64,000 nt of DNA from Streptomyces antioxidans. GTDB lineage: Bacteria > Actinomycetota > Actinomycetes > Streptomycetales > Streptomycetaceae. Below are positions 42,582-57,315 of this stretch, one piece after another (positions within the stretch are counted from its first letter, which is position 1; every line of letters begins with the position of its first letter). Below the pieces are notes generated by a model. That model worked only from the letters and a program-made list of their open reading frames with translations. It had not been told where the DNA came from and ran no database searches. A program made the position numbers and the translations under genes. Location: contig NZ_LAKD02000029.1 in NCBI RefSeq assembly GCF_000968685.2, positions 114,994 to 178,993 of the forward strand. Reading direction: 5' to 3'.

Positions 42582-43421
42582 ATGCCCATGGGAGCACCCA
42601 TCACCGTCGGGGTCGACGGTTTCGCTGAGAGCCCGCCGGCCGCGCACTGGGCGGCGCGCGAGGCGCTGCTGAGGGATCTGCGGCTGCGTCTGGTGCACGC
42701 ATGGAACCCGCCGTCGCCCCCGGCCCCGGCCCTCCCCCACCAGGACGACCAGATCTACTGGTCGCAGCGGCTGCTGACCGATCTGGTGGGCGAGTTGCGC
42801 GACACCCACCCGGGGTTGCGGGTCTCGGCCGAGCTGGTGCCGCGCGAGCCCGTGCCCGCCCTGCTGGACGCGGCCCGGGACGCCGAGATGCTGGTGCTCG
42901 GCTCGCGCGGCCGCGGAACTCCCGGCGGCTTCCTCCTCGGGTCGACCGGCCGCCAGGTCCTCGCGCACGGGGAACACCCGGTGATCATGGTGCACGCCGA
43001 CGACAAGCCGCTGACCGCCGATGTCACCGTCGGGGTGTCCCTTCGGCAGCCGAACGAGGAGGCGCTGCGGTTCGCCTTCGACGCCGCCGCCCGGCGCGGC
43101 GGTGTGCTGCGGGCCGTACACGCGGGCACGGACGGGCCGGGGGACGAGGGGGCGGCGGAGGACGCTCGGGAGCCGGACGCGGAGGCCGCGCTGGACGCGG
43201 CGCTGCGCTCCTGGCGGGAGAAGTACCCCGGGGTGCCGGTGGCGGAGGCCATCACCACGGAGCGCCCGGCGCTCGGCGTGGTGCACACCGCGCCGGGCTC
43301 GGGGCTGCTCGTGCTGGGCCGCGACGGGACGGAGCCGGGCCCGGTCCCCCAGCTGGGCTCGGTGATCCACGCGGCGGTGCACCACGCGCCGTGCCCGGTG
43401 GCGGTCGTTCCGCGCGGCTGA
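42582..43421 (+). CDS. Tandem-domain universal stress protein (domain 2 degenerate)
   Basis: 279 aa. Domain 1 (about 4-140) begins PITVGVDGFAESPPAAHWAA and has a full ATP motif VLGSRGRGTPGGFLLGSTG (near 104-122). Domain 2 (about 146-278) begins DVTVGVSLRQPNEEALRFAF and has a shortened, acidic central part and a weak terminal motif (VLGRDGTEPGPVPQLGSVI). ATG 42582 follows GGGGAG by 3 nt; ATG 42588 is equally possible. It begins 11 bp after the alcohol dehydrogenase gene. Confidence 0.9.
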   Translation: MPMGAPITVGVDGFAESPPAAHWAAREALLRDLRLRLVHAWNPPSPPAPALPHQDDQIYWSQRLLTDLVGELRDTHPGLRVSAELVPREPVPALLDAARDAEMLVLGSRGRGTPGGFLLGSTGRQVLAHGEHPVIMVHADDKPLTADVTVGVSLRQPNEEALRFAFDAAARRGGVLRAVHAGTDGPGDEGAAEDAREPDAEAALDAALRSWREKYPGVPVAEAITTERPALGVVHTAPGSGLLVLGRDGTEPGPVPQLGSVIHAAVHHAPCPVAVVPRG

Positions 43422-43507
43422 CGTCCGGAGGAGGCGCCGTGATGTGCGGAGGGAGGCGCGTAAAGGCACGGGGAAGCGCGCGGTGCCCGGAGGGAGGCGA
43501 GGGTGAC

Positions 43508-44872
43508 GTGTCGGAGGCGATGACCACCGACCTCTACGAGGTGACGATGGCCCTGTCGTATGTGCGCGAGGGCATGACCGCCCCGGCCACCTTCGACCTC
43601 TACGTCCGCGATCTGCCGCCCGGGCGGGGCTTCCTGGTCGCCGCGGGCCTGGAACCGGCGCTGGACTTCCTGTCCGGCTTCCGCGTGGAGCCCGAGGACG
43701 TGGCGGCGTACGCCGCGGCGATGGGCCGTCCGTACGAAGACCTCGAACCGCTGCTGGGGCTCGGCTTCGACGGCGAGGTGCGGGCGGTGCCCGAGGGGCG
43801 GATCGTCCTCGCCGGGGAGCCGCTGCTGGAGCTGACCGCGCCGCTGCCGCAGGCCCAGCTGGTCGAGACGTATCTGCTGGGGCAGCTGAGCCACCAGACC
43901 ACCATCGCCTCCAAGGCGGCCCGGTGTGTGGTGGCCGCGGGGGGACGCCCGGTGGTGGACTTCTCGCTGCGCCGCACCCACGGCCCCTGGTCCGGGCTGC
44001 AGTCGGCGCGGCTGAGCGCGATGACCGGGTTCACGGCGACCAGCAATGTGGCGGCGGCCGCGGCCTACGGGATCGAGGCCACCGGGACGATGGCACACGC
44101 GTACATCGAGGCGTTCCCGGACGAGGAGGCCGCGTTCCGCGCGTTCGCCCGCACCCATCCCGGCCCGGTCACCCTCCTCGTGGACACCTACGACACGGCG
44201 ACCGGCGTGGCCACCGCCGCGCGGGTGCTGCGCGAGCTGGAGTCCGGGCCGCTCGGCGCGATCCGGCTGGACAGCGGAGACCTGGGTGAGGAGGCGGTGC
44301 GGGCGCGGGAGATCCTTGACGCGGCCGGGCTGCCGGAGGTGCGGATCGTGGCGAGCGGCGGGCTCGACGAGTACGCCATCGAGGAGCTGATCCGCTCGGG
44401 CGCGCCGATCGACGTCTACGCCGTGGGTACCCGGATGGGTGTGTCGGCCGACGCCGCCTCCCTCGACACCGCGTACAAGCTGGTCGCCTACGACCGGCGG
44501 CCGGTGATGAAGCTGTCCTCGGCCAAGGCCACGGCCCCGGGTGGCAAGCAGGTGTGGCGGCGCCCCGGCTACGCCGATGTGATCGGCGAGCGCGATGAAC
44601 TTCCGCCGCACGGCGGCGTGCCCCTGCTGGAGACCGTGATGCGGGAGGGCGTACGGACCGCGGCTCCCGACACCCTCGACCGCGCCCGGCGGCGGTTCGC
44701 CACCGATCTCGCGGGGCTGCCGCCGCACGCCCGGCGGATCCGCGATCCGGTGCCGCCCCGGCCGTCCACCTCCGCCGGGCTGGCCCGGCTCGCGGGGCGG
44801 GTGCGCCGCCGGATCGAGGTCCGGTTGGCGGCCGGTGGCGAGGCGGACACGGACGGAAGACAGGCAGCGTGA
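43508..44872 (+). CDS. Nicotinate phosphoribosyltransferase
   Basis: Converts nicotinate and phosphoribosyl pyrophosphate to nicotinate mononucleotide in NAD salvage; 454 aa, type II PRTase fold. The start MTTDLYEVTMALSYVREG is the family N-terminus, with FDLYVRDLPPGRGFLVAAGL near 32. Also seen are SLRRTHGPWSGLQSARLSAM (near 158), IRLDSGDLGEEAVRAREIL (near 255) and VGTRMGVSADAASLDTAYKL (near 310). The start is GTG 43508, with a GGGAGGCGAGGG tract upstream; ATG 43520 is the alternative. It overlaps the CBS-BON frame's earliest possible start. A NAD-salvage gene inside a hypoxia operon matches S. coelicolor and mycobacterial DosR-type regulons and suggests that the NAD pool is restored during oxygen stress. 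Confidence 0.93.
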   Translation: MSEAMTTDLYEVTMALSYVREGMTAPATFDLYVRDLPPGRGFLVAAGLEPALDFLSGFRVEPEDVAAYAAAMGRPYEDLEPLLGLGFDGEVRAVPEGRIVLAGEPLLELTAPLPQAQLVETYLLGQLSHQTTIASKAARCVVAAGGRPVVDFSLRRTHGPWSGLQSARLSAMTGFTATSNVAAAAAYGIEATGTMAHAYIEAFPDEEAAFRAFARTHPGPVTLLVDTYDTATGVATAARVLRELESGPLGAIRLDSGDLGEEAVRAREILDAAGLPEVRIVASGGLDEYAIEELIRSGAPIDVYAVGTRMGVSADAASLDTAYKLVAYDRRPVMKLSSAKATAPGGKQVWRRPGYADVIGERDELPPHGGVPLLETVMREGVRTAAPDTLDRARRRFATDLAGLPPHARRIRDPVPPRPSTSAGLARLAGRVRRRIEVRLAAGGEADTDGRQAA

Positions 44873-44886
44873 CGAAGGAGGATGCC

Positions 44887-45552
44887 GTGCCCCGGAGTGC
44901 GCACATCGTGAGTGATGTGATGACCCATACCGTCGTCGCGGTCGGCCGCGAGGCGCCGTTCAAGGAGATCGTCAGAACACTGGAGCAGTGGAGGGTGAGC
45001 GCCCTGCCGGTGCTGGAGGGCGAGGGCCGGGTCATCGGCGTGGTCTCCGAGGCGGATCTGCTGCCCAAGGAGGAGTTCCGCGACAGCGATCCCGCACGGG
45101 TGGCGGAGCCTCGCGACCTCCCCGGTGTCGCCAAGGCGGGCGCGGTGACGGCGGATGAGCTGATGACGTCCCCCGCCATCACCGTGCCCGCGGCCGCCAC
45201 GCTCGCCGAGGCCGCGCGGATCATGACCCACAAGCGGGTCAAGCGGCTCCCGGTGGTGGACGAGGAGGGCCGCCTTGAGGGCATCGTCAGCCGGGCCGAC
45301 CTCCTGAAGGTGTTCCTGCGGCCGGACGAGGACATCGAGGACGAGGTGCGCCGCGAGGTGGTGACCCACCTGTTCCCGGCCCAGGGCGAAACCGTCCGGG
45401 TGAGCGTGAACGAGGGCGTGGTCACCCTGACCGGACGGGTCAAGGAGGCGGTCCTCATCCCGGCGGCGGCCCGCCTGATCCGCGCGATCGAGGGCGTGGT
45501 CGACTTCGACAACCAGCTCACGGCCGCGCCGCACACGGTCCAGAGGGGGTAG
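44887..45552 (+). CDS. CBS-pair and BON domain protein
   Basis: 221 aa, last gene of the stress operon. CBS repeats lie at about residues 6-60 (VSDVMTHTVVAVGREAPFKE) and 90-145 (LMTSPAITVPAAATLAEAAR, RLPVVDEEGRLEGIVSRADL), with a longer acidic linker than in the first CBS-BON protein. The BON domain is at about 160-212 (VRVSVNEGVVTLTGRVKEAV). GTG 44887 is chosen because GAAGGAGG lies 6 nt upstream; an in-frame GTG at 44869 overlapping the previous stop is the alternative. A strong hairpin follows at 45591-45632. Confidence 0.92.
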   Translation: MPRSAHIVSDVMTHTVVAVGREAPFKEIVRTLEQWRVSALPVLEGEGRVIGVVSEADLLPKEEFRDSDPARVAEPRDLPGVAKAGAVTADELMTSPAITVPAAATLAEAARIMTHKRVKRLPVVDEEGRLEGIVSRADLLKVFLRPDEDIEDEVRREVVTHLFPAQGETVRVSVNEGVVTLTGRVKEAVLIPAAARLIRAIEGVVDFDNQLTAAPHTVQRG

Positions 45553-45590
45553 TAGGGCGGTCCGGCAGGACCGGCCCCCAGCGGACCGGT

Positions 45591-45632
45591 CCTACCGCCC
45601 GCCGCGCCCCCACGGCCCCGGCGGGCGGTAGG
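45591..45632 (+). terminator. 14-bp-stem hairpin ending the stress operon
   Basis: CCTACCGCCCGCCG pairs perfectly with CGGCGGGCGGTAGG around a 14-nt loop, 39 bp after the CBS-BON stop codon. Partly competing inverted repeats (GGGCGGT with ACCGCCC) lie just upstream. Confidence 0.75.
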
Positions 45633-45769
45633 AGCGCTCTCCGGCCGCTCCCTACCAGACCGTGCCCGCGCTCCCGCTCCCCCTACGGCCCGGCGGCGGC
45701 AGGGATTTCGTCCGGGCCCCGACGGAGCACACGACAGGCACGGTCGGCCTTCGCCGCGGAGCCCTGCCA

Positions 45770-46410
45770 CGCGGAATCTGGGCCACGCGGCGGGCTCCAC
45801 CCGCGCAGGATCCCAACCACGCGGCAGACCCCGACCACGCGGCGGACCCCGGCATCGTGACCGGGGCCCTCCGAAAACGGTCCGCGCGGGACCTGGGCCA
45901 CGCAGCGGGCTCCACCCGCGAAAGGCCCCAACCACGTGATGGACTCCGCCCGCGCAGGGCCCCCGACCACACGACAGACCCCACCCACGCAGGACCCCAA
46001 CCACGCGGCCGACCCCAACCACACGACAGACCCCAACCACGCGGCAGACCCCGGCATCGTGACCGGGGCCCTCCGAAGACAGTCCGCGCGGGACCTGGGC
46101 CACGCAGCGGGCTCCACCCGCGAAAGGCCCCAACCACGTGATGGACTCCGCCCGCGCAGGGCCCCCGACCACACGACAGACCCCACCCACGCGGCAGACC
46201 CCGGCATCGTGACCGGGGCCCTCCGAAAACGGTCCGCGCGGGACCTGGGCCACGCAGCGGGCTCCACCCGCGAAAGGCCCCAACCACGTGATGGACTCCG
46301 CCCGCGCAGGGCCCCCGACCACACGACAGACCCCAACCACGCGGCAGACCCCAACCACGCGGCGGACCCCGACGTCGTGGCCAGGGCCCTCCGAAGACAG
46401 TCCGCGCGCC
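45770..46410. repeat. Compound repeat array: 18-bp units interspersed with a ~130-bp core
   Basis: The core, starting GGCATCGTGACCGGGGCCCT, occurs at 45851, 46053 and 46203, with a degenerate copy at about 46371 and a degenerate partner near 45770. Between cores are variable numbers of an 18-bp unit of the form ACCACGCGGCAGACCCCA, about ten in all. Spacings of 202, 150 and 168 bp differ by multiples of about 18 bp. Both strands stay open over long stretches, but 202 is not a multiple of 3, so no single frame is kept. The 45553-46513 gap (961 bp) holds this array and the preceding terminator and nothing else recognisable. Confidence 0.85.
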
Positions 46411-46513
46411 GCCTTCCGCGTCGCGGCGGCGATCCGCGAGGGGGCGGCGGGCGGCGGCCAGCGGTGCCGCACAGCGCGAAAACCCGGCCGGACACGGCCA
46501 TGCGTGGCCGTGG

Positions 46514-47095
46514 TCAGCGGATGTGGCGGCTCCAGCGGGGGCCGACCTCGGCCCAGGCGCGGCCCCACTCCTGGGTGCGGGCGCGGTCCAGGCGCCACCG
46601 CGCCACCCCGCGCCCGGCCAGCGACACCGCGCCGACGCCCGCCACGGCGGACGTCCCGGCGAGCACCGCGCGGGTGGCGATCTGCTCGGGGGTGGGGGGC
46701 CGCTGGACCAGGCGACCTCGGTCGTCGGTCCAGATCTCGGTGGCGGTGCCCGCCTTGCTCCCCTCGTGGACCCGTGCCGTACCGGTGTGGACGGCGCCGT
46801 CCGGGCCGGTCCACCGGACGACCGCGCGCACCTGGCCCGTGGTGGAGCCGTCGGCGGCCGGCTGCGCGACCGGTGCGTCCTCCTTGAGCACGGCGGGCAC
46901 GCGGTGCCGGTCCGCCCGCTCCTGCCGTAGTGACGCGTCCACGGCGGTGCCCGCGGCCACCCCGGCCGCCGGGCCGCCGACCGCCATCACCAGGCCGGTC
47001 ACGAGCACGACCCACGCCTCGATCACATCCGAGCGGCGTCTGAGCGGGTTGCGCCGCCACCGCCACAACCGCCGCCCCCGCACTTGCGTGCCCAT
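46514..47095 (-). CDS. Rv1733c-family membrane protein
   Basis: 193 aa with two transmembrane helices, at about residues 25-48 ([20 protein letters not shown]) and 150-170 ([20 protein letters not shown]). An extracytoplasmic region lies between, with [40 protein letters not shown] and [21 protein letters not shown] basic N-terminus ([11 protein letters not shown]) precedes the first helix. This layout and the NPL-R-R-S-D-x-IEA start match the mycobacterial Rv1733c family, a member of the DosR dormancy regulon. ATG 47095 is the likely start though its ribosome site is weak. It is divergent from the DevR-like regulator gene, sharing a gap that holds a GGGCC-type palindrome. Molecular function is unknown. 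Confidence 0.85.
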   Translation of the reverse strand: MGTQVRGRRLWRWRRNPLRRRSDVIEAWVVLVTGLVMAVGGPAAGVAAGTAVDASLRQERADRHRVPAVLKEDAPVAQPAADGSTTGQVRAVVRWTGPDGAVHTGTARVHEGSKAGTATEIWTDDRGRLVQRPPTPEQIATRAVLAGTSAVAGVGAVSLAGRGVARWRLDRARTQEWGRAWAEVGPRWSRHIR

Positions 47096-47150
47096 GCCGT
47101 GACCGTCGCACGAGCGGGCAGGGCGGGACGAGGGCCGGGCAGCCCCCTTG

Positions 47151-47167
47151 AGGGCCCGTTCGGCCCT
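47151..47167. promoter_or_regulatory. Palindrome AGGGCC-N5-GGCCCT between Rv1733c-like and devR-like genes
   Basis: Perfect 6-bp arms around CGTTC, 56 bp upstream of the Rv1733c-like start and 82 bp upstream of the response regulator start. It is placed where a DevR-type regulator would control both itself and the membrane protein. The form matches 38135-38148 and 47990-48003. Confidence 0.5.
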
Positions 47168-47248
47168 GGTACCGCGCTGACCTGCTGCGCCAGGATTCCC
47201 ACCGAGGGCCGGGCGGACGGCGGACGGCGGACGAACGGTGCGGGAGCC

Positions 47249-47959
47249 ATGACCGAGACCGAGACCTCGACGACACGAGCGACACCGGCGACGCCCATCA
47301 GGGTGTTCGTCCTCGACGACCACGAGGTGGTCCGGCGCGGACTGCACGATCTGCTGGACGCAGAACCCGACATCGAGGTGGTCGGCGACGCCGGGACCGT
47401 GGACCACGCCATGGCCCGGGGTCCGGCGCTACGGCCCGACGTGGCCATCCTGGACGTCCGGCTGCCGGATGGGGACGGCATCACGGTCTGCCGTGAGCTG
47501 CGCTCCCGCATGCCGGGGCTGGCCTGTCTGATGCTGACCTCGTTCGACGACGACGATGCCCTGCTGGACGCGATCATGGCAGGGGCGGCGGGCTACGTGC
47601 TCAAGCAGATCAAGGGGTCGGACCTGGTCTCGGCGGTGCGCACCGTGGCCTCCGGCCAGTCGATGCTGGACCCGGCCACCACCGCCCGGCTGATGAGCAC
47701 CCTGCGGGGCGACACCACCCCGCAGGAGCCGAGGGACGAGGTGCTGGCCGGGCTGTCCCCGCGGGAGCGGGAGATCCTGGTGCTGATCGGGGACGGGCTC
47801 ACCAACCGGCAGATCGGCAAGCGGCTCTTCCTGTCCGAGAAGACGGTCAAGAACCACATCTCCCGGCTGCTGGCCAAGCTGGGCGTGGAGCGCCGCATCC
47901 AGGCGGCGGTGCTGGCGACCCACTCGGCCCCGCACCCCGAGGACGACCATCCGGGATGA
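47249..47959 (+). CDS. NarL/FixJ-family response regulator, DevR/DosR/OsdR-like
   Basis: 236 aa. The receiver domain at about residues 17-135 contains the acidic pair in [14 protein letters not shown], the phospho-acceptor Asp in [14 protein letters not shown] (about D69), Thr/Ser in [10 protein letters not shown] and Lys in [12 protein letters not shown] (near 104). The LuxR-type helix-turn-helix at about 165-220 reads [20 protein letters not shown], then [20 protein letters not shown]. Overall pattern and residue choices are those of mycobacterial DosR. The acceptor kinase is probably the GAF-GAF kinase at 49260-50978. ATG 47249 follows GGGAG. It is expected to activate universal stress, CBS, nitroreductase and alcohol dehydrogenase genes around it; that regulon is inferred from family and context. 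Confidence 0.92.
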   Translation: MTETETSTTRATPATPIRVFVLDDHEVVRRGLHDLLDAEPDIEVVGDAGTVDHAMARGPALRPDVAILDVRLPDGDGITVCRELRSRMPGLACLMLTSFDDDDALLDAIMAGAAGYVLKQIKGSDLVSAVRTVASGQSMLDPATTARLMSTLRGDTTPQEPRDEVLAGLSPREREILVLIGDGLTNRQIGKRLFLSEKTVKNHISRLLAKLGVERRIQAAVLATHSAPHPEDDHPG

Positions 47960-47989
47960 CCCCGGATGGCCCGGACTGGCCCGGGGCCG

Positions 47990-48003
47990 GGGCCATACGG
48001 CCC
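47990..48003. promoter_or_regulatory. Perfect palindrome GGGCCATACGGCCC before the nitroreductase gene
   Basis: 14-bp perfect-arm inverted repeat about 95 bp upstream of the nitroreductase start and 30 bp after the response regulator stop. It is a candidate DevR/OsdR-type binding site by similarity to the other GGGCC-N4/5-GGCCC elements of this island. Confidence 0.45.
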
Positions 48004-48096
48004 TCCCCGTACCGCTGACGGCTCAACCACCCTGAGGGACGGCCCACCCACTGACGGCTCACACCGCTGACGGCTCACCAGCGAGGAGAGGATCCC

Positions 48097-49206
48097 ATGC
48101 AACCCGCAATGCTCGACGCGGCGATCCTGGAGAAGCTCATCTCCGCGGCCGTGGCCGCTCCGTCCATCCACAACACCCAGCCCTGGCGCTACCGGCTGGA
48201 CCCCGACACCGTCACCCTGGAGGTCCGGGCCGCCCCCGAGCGGGCACTGCGGTTCGCCGATCCGATGGGCCGGGCGCTGAGCGTCTCCGCCGGGGCGGCC
48301 GTGTTCAATCTGCGGGTCGCCGTGGCCCACTTCGGCTGGGACCCGGTGGTCCAGCTGCTGCCGCACCGGTCACAGCCCGATCTGCTGGCCACGGTGCGGC
48401 TGGCCGCCCCGTCGCCCGCCGGCCGTGCCGGGCGCCATGACGACGGACACGACCACCACGACGGACACGACGGACACGACGGACACAACGCACACGACGA
48501 CCTGTACGACGTGATCTGGCGGCGGCACAGCAGCCGCTTCCCCTACTCCGCGCGGCGGCTGCCCGCCCGGGTCCTGGGCGACCTGACGGAGGCGGCCCGC
48601 GCCAACGGGGCCACGCTGTGGCTGGCGGACCCCGAGCAGACCTCGTGGCTGCTGCAACTGACCGCCGAGGCGGAGCGGCGCACCTCCGGGGATCCGCGGC
48701 GGCTCGCCGAGAGCCGCACCTGGATCCGCGACACCGGGTCGTACGGAATCCCCCCGGCCGCCCTCGGCCCGCGGGACGCCGCCGGGCGGCTGCCGATGCG
48801 CGACTACCTCGGCCCGCGGCCGGAGGGCCGCCGGGGCGAGGATCGGCCCACCGCCCCGTTCGAGCCCCAGCCGACCATCGCCGTACTGACCACGGACCAG
48901 GACCGGCGCACCGACTGGCTGCGGGCCGGGCAGGCCCTGGAACACGTCCTGCTGCTGGCGACCTCGCACGCGGTCCGGGCGTCCCTGCTGCACCAGGCGC
49001 TGGAGTGGTCGGACCTGCGGTGGTCACTGAGCGACGCCCAACCGGTACCCGGCCATGCGCAGATGCTGATCCGGCTGGGCTACGGACCGGTGGGCCCGAC
49101 CACGCCACGCACCGAGGCACCCGAGGCCCTGGAGCCACGCACCGAGGCACCCGAGGCCCTGGAGCCACGCACCGAGGCGCCCGAGGCCCTGGACAGCCGC
49201 CCCTGA
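48097..49206 (+). CDS. Acg-family nitroreductase-like protein with His-rich insert
   Basis: 369 aa, flavin nitroreductase fold of the Acg (Rv2032/Rv3131) group, which are DosR-regulon members in mycobacteria. The family start is ISAAVAAPSIHNTQPWRYRL (near residues 15-34), followed by FADPMGRALSVSAGAAVFNL (near 53-72); the second half has a degenerate repeat of the fold (GQALEHVLLLATSHAVRASL). Acg proteins may sequester flavin instead of catalysing reduction. Two oddities are lineage-specific: residues about 112-136 are a His/Asp/Gly tract with eight His in 20 residues, and the C-terminus has three copies of TEAPEALEPR from a perfect 30-bp repeat at 49111-49200. ATG 48097 follows GAGGAGAGGA. 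Confidence 0.88.
   Translation: MQPAMLDAAILEKLISAAVAAPSIHNTQPWRYRLDPDTVTLEVRAAPERALRFADPMGRALSVSAGAAVFNLRVAVAHFGWDPVVQLLPHRSQPDLLATVRLAAPSPAGRAGRHDDGHDHHDGHDGHDGHNAHDDLYDVIWRRHSSRFPYSARRLPARVLGDLTEAARANGATLWLADPEQTSWLLQLTAEAERRTSGDPRRLAESRTWIRDTGSYGIPPAALGPRDAAGRLPMRDYLGPRPEGRRGEDRPTAPFEPQPTIAVLTTDQDRRTDWLRAGQALEHVLLLATSHAVRASLLHQALEWSDLRWSLSDAQPVPGHAQMLIRLGYGPVGPTTPRTEAPEALEPRTEAPEALEPRTEAPEALDSRP
49111..49200 (+). repeat. Three in-frame 30-bp repeats at the 3' end of the nitroreductase gene
   Basis: Units at 49111-49140, 49141-49170 and 49171-49200 encode TEAPEALEPR, TEAPEALEPR and TEAPEALDSR. The first two are identical at the DNA level. They extend the protein by about 30 residues past the nitroreductase fold. 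Confidence 0.9.
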
Positions 49207-49259
49207 CCCAAACACCGCGCACCGGGCCGCCCCTACGGCCGCCACGCCCCGGCCACCGG

Positions 49260-55794
<6,535 letters not shown>

Positions 55795-55822
55795 GATGAC
55801 CTCTGGCGGGCGCGGGCCCCGG

Positions 55823-56344
55823 TCACTCGCTGCCGGGGCCCGCGCCCTCGTCGTTCTCCGTGTCTTCCGCGCCCTTCGCGCCCCCGACCAGCTCCTCCAG
55901 CCGGTCCAGGAAGACCCGCTGTCTCGTCACCATCTTCCGGCGGGCCTCCTCCAGACCGAACCAGGAGACCCGGTCGATCTCGGGGAACTCCCGCGTCCGG
56001 CCGGAGCCCTTCGGCCACTCCATGGTGAACGTGCCGGGGGTGATGCCCGCCGGGTCGAGATCGCCCTCCAGCGCCCACGCGATGACCAGCTTGCCCCCGG
56101 TCTGGGTCACGGAGCCCAGCGGAATCGGCTCACCGCCGGGCGGGGCCACGCCCAGCTCCTCCTGGAACTCCCGGCGCGCGGCGGCCTCCGGCGTCTCGTC
56201 CTCGTCGTACTCCCCCTTGGGCACCGTCCAGGCGCCCGCGTCCTTCGCGGCCCAGAACGGGCCTCCCATATGGGCGAGCAGAACCTCAACGGCCGGGCCC
56301 GCACCCCGGTACAGCAGGAGTCCGGCGCTGCGCTTACGAGTCAC
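55823..56344 (-). CDS. Nudix hydrolase
   Basis: 173 aa. The Nudix box GEYDEDETPEAAARREFQEELG (G-x5-E-x7-REx-x-EE-x-G form; residues about 44-66, shown here in full pattern terms as the glycine, glutamate and REFQEELG positions) is intact. The N-terminus MTRKRSAGLLLYRG and the WPKGSGRTREFPEIDRVSWF segment (near 110-129) match a subgroup often annotated as NTP pyrophosphohydrolase. The C-terminal tail is acidic. The start is GTG 56344. It converges on the beta-galactosidase gene, with 28 bp between stops. It hydrolyses a nucleoside diphosphate linked to another moiety; substrate unknown. Confidence 0.9.
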   Translation of the reverse strand: MTRKRSAGLLLYRGAGPAVEVLLAHMGGPFWAAKDAGAWTVPKGEYDEDETPEAAARREFQEELGVAPPGGEPIPLGSVTQTGGKLVIAWALEGDLDPAGITPGTFTMEWPKGSGRTREFPEIDRVSWFGLEEARRKMVTRQRVFLDRLEELVGGAKGAEDTENDEGAGPGSE

Positions 56345-56394
56345 GGTGCCCAGTGTGCGCCCCCGCGGCCGGGGTGGGGAGCCGGGCCCGCCGC

Positions 56395-57165
56395 TCAGCC
56401 CTTACGGGCGTAGCCGAGGTAGGTGACCAGCGGCCGGGCGTCCGGGGCGAGGACGAAGTCGACGATGGGCGGGATCTGCTCATCGGTGATCCGTCCCCGG
56501 CGGCGCGCCATGGTGGCCTTGACCAGGCTGCGCGGATCCTTGGGCTTGAAGTCGCAGATGTCCTCGTTGCGCAGCCCCTGCCGCTCCAGGGCGGCGGTCA
56601 GCTCGGCGGGGGTGCGCAGCCGGGCCGCCGTGTAGCGGCCGGCGGGCATGATCCGGGTCATCGGGAGGCGCTGGAAGGCGCCGAGGTAGATCAGCCGGGA
56701 GAGCAGGGTGCGGTTGACGGTGTCGTAGATCAGCACCCCGCCGGGCCGCAGTACGCGGGCGGCCTCGGCGAGCACCCGGTCGAGATCCGGGGTGATCTCG
56801 AAGGTGTCCGCGTAGTAGGCGAGGTCGAACGCGCCGTCGGCGAGGCCGAGCCGTTCGGCGGGCGCGGTGCGGTAGTCGATCCCGGGGTGCTCGCGCGCGT
56901 CCGCCTCGCGGGCCATCTCGGTCGCGGTGGCGGAGGGGTCGACGGCGACGACGTCGAAGCCGAGCCCGGCCAGCCCGCGGGCCAGCAGCCCGCGGCCGCT
57001 GCCCACCGCCACGGCGCGGCTTCCGGACGCGGCGAGGTCCACGCTCTTGAGCGCGGTGCGGACGTACTCCAGACGACTGTCCTGGAAGGTGACGGCCCTG
57101 ATCTGACGGCCGTCGACGGCGTCGGGTGACCGTGAGTCCAGTTCGATGTGCGGGGCGGCGGCCAT
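56395..57165 (-). CDS. Class I SAM-dependent methyltransferase (UbiG/Coq3-like)
   Basis: 256 aa. The SAM-binding motif I is AVAVGSGRGLLARGLAGLG (near residue 50-68), where the usual E/D-x-G-x-G is VGSGRG. Motif II acidic residue is in DVVAVDPSATATEM and post-motif is GAFDLAYYADTFEI (near 113). Motif III is VLRPGGVLIYDTVNR (near 140). The long C-terminal part has YTAARLRTPAELTAALERQG and ends VTYLGYARKG, similar to 3-demethylubiquinone-9 methyltransferase-like proteins of actinomycetes, which lack ubiquinone; acceptor unknown. ATG 57165 follows GGGAGAAG. It is divergent from an HxlR regulator with a perfect operator-like palindrome between. Confidence 0.87.
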   Translation of the reverse strand: MAAAPHIELDSRSPDAVDGRQIRAVTFQDSRLEYVRTALKSVDLAASGSRAVAVGSGRGLLARGLAGLGFDVVAVDPSATATEMAREADAREHPGIDYRTAPAERLGLADGAFDLAYYADTFEITPDLDRVLAEAARVLRPGGVLIYDTVNRTLLSRLIYLGAFQRLPMTRIMPAGRYTAARLRTPAELTAALERQGLRNEDICDFKPKDPRSLVKATMARRRGRITDEQIPPIVDFVLAPDARPLVTYLGYARKG

Positions 57166-57282
57166 CGTCTTCTCCCTCACGGGTGCGCGGATTACGCGGA
57201 TTCGCGGATTCACCGGTGCCTGGGGCGGCCCGGGCGGCCTCGCTTGGCTCCCGGGGTTCCCCGAGGAAACCTAACACCCTTA

Positions 57283-57299
57283 AGTTCCCTCAGGGAACT
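57283..57299. promoter_or_regulatory. Perfect 17-bp palindrome AGTTCCCTCAGGGAACT
   Basis: Inverted repeat with single central C, ending 16 bp before the HxlR start codon and in the gap shared with the divergent methyltransferase gene. A further GGGGTTCCCC palindrome lies at 57254-57263. This is the natural candidate operator for HxlR autoregulation and methyltransferase control. Confidence 0.65.
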
Positions 57300-57315
57300 C
57301 GGGTAGGGTCGTGTC

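Noticed and set aside
45770..46410. CRISPR array
   Set aside because: Short units are mostly contiguous and spacers are not unique; the separators are themselves repeated cores, and no cas genes are present.
44169..47285. Minus-strand open frame of about 1038 codons crossing the repeat array, with VVGVCRVVG-type repeats
   Set aside because: It overlaps well-supported genes on the other strand, its composition is that of antisense GC-rich DNA, and the repeat spacing of 202 bp breaks frame between copies.
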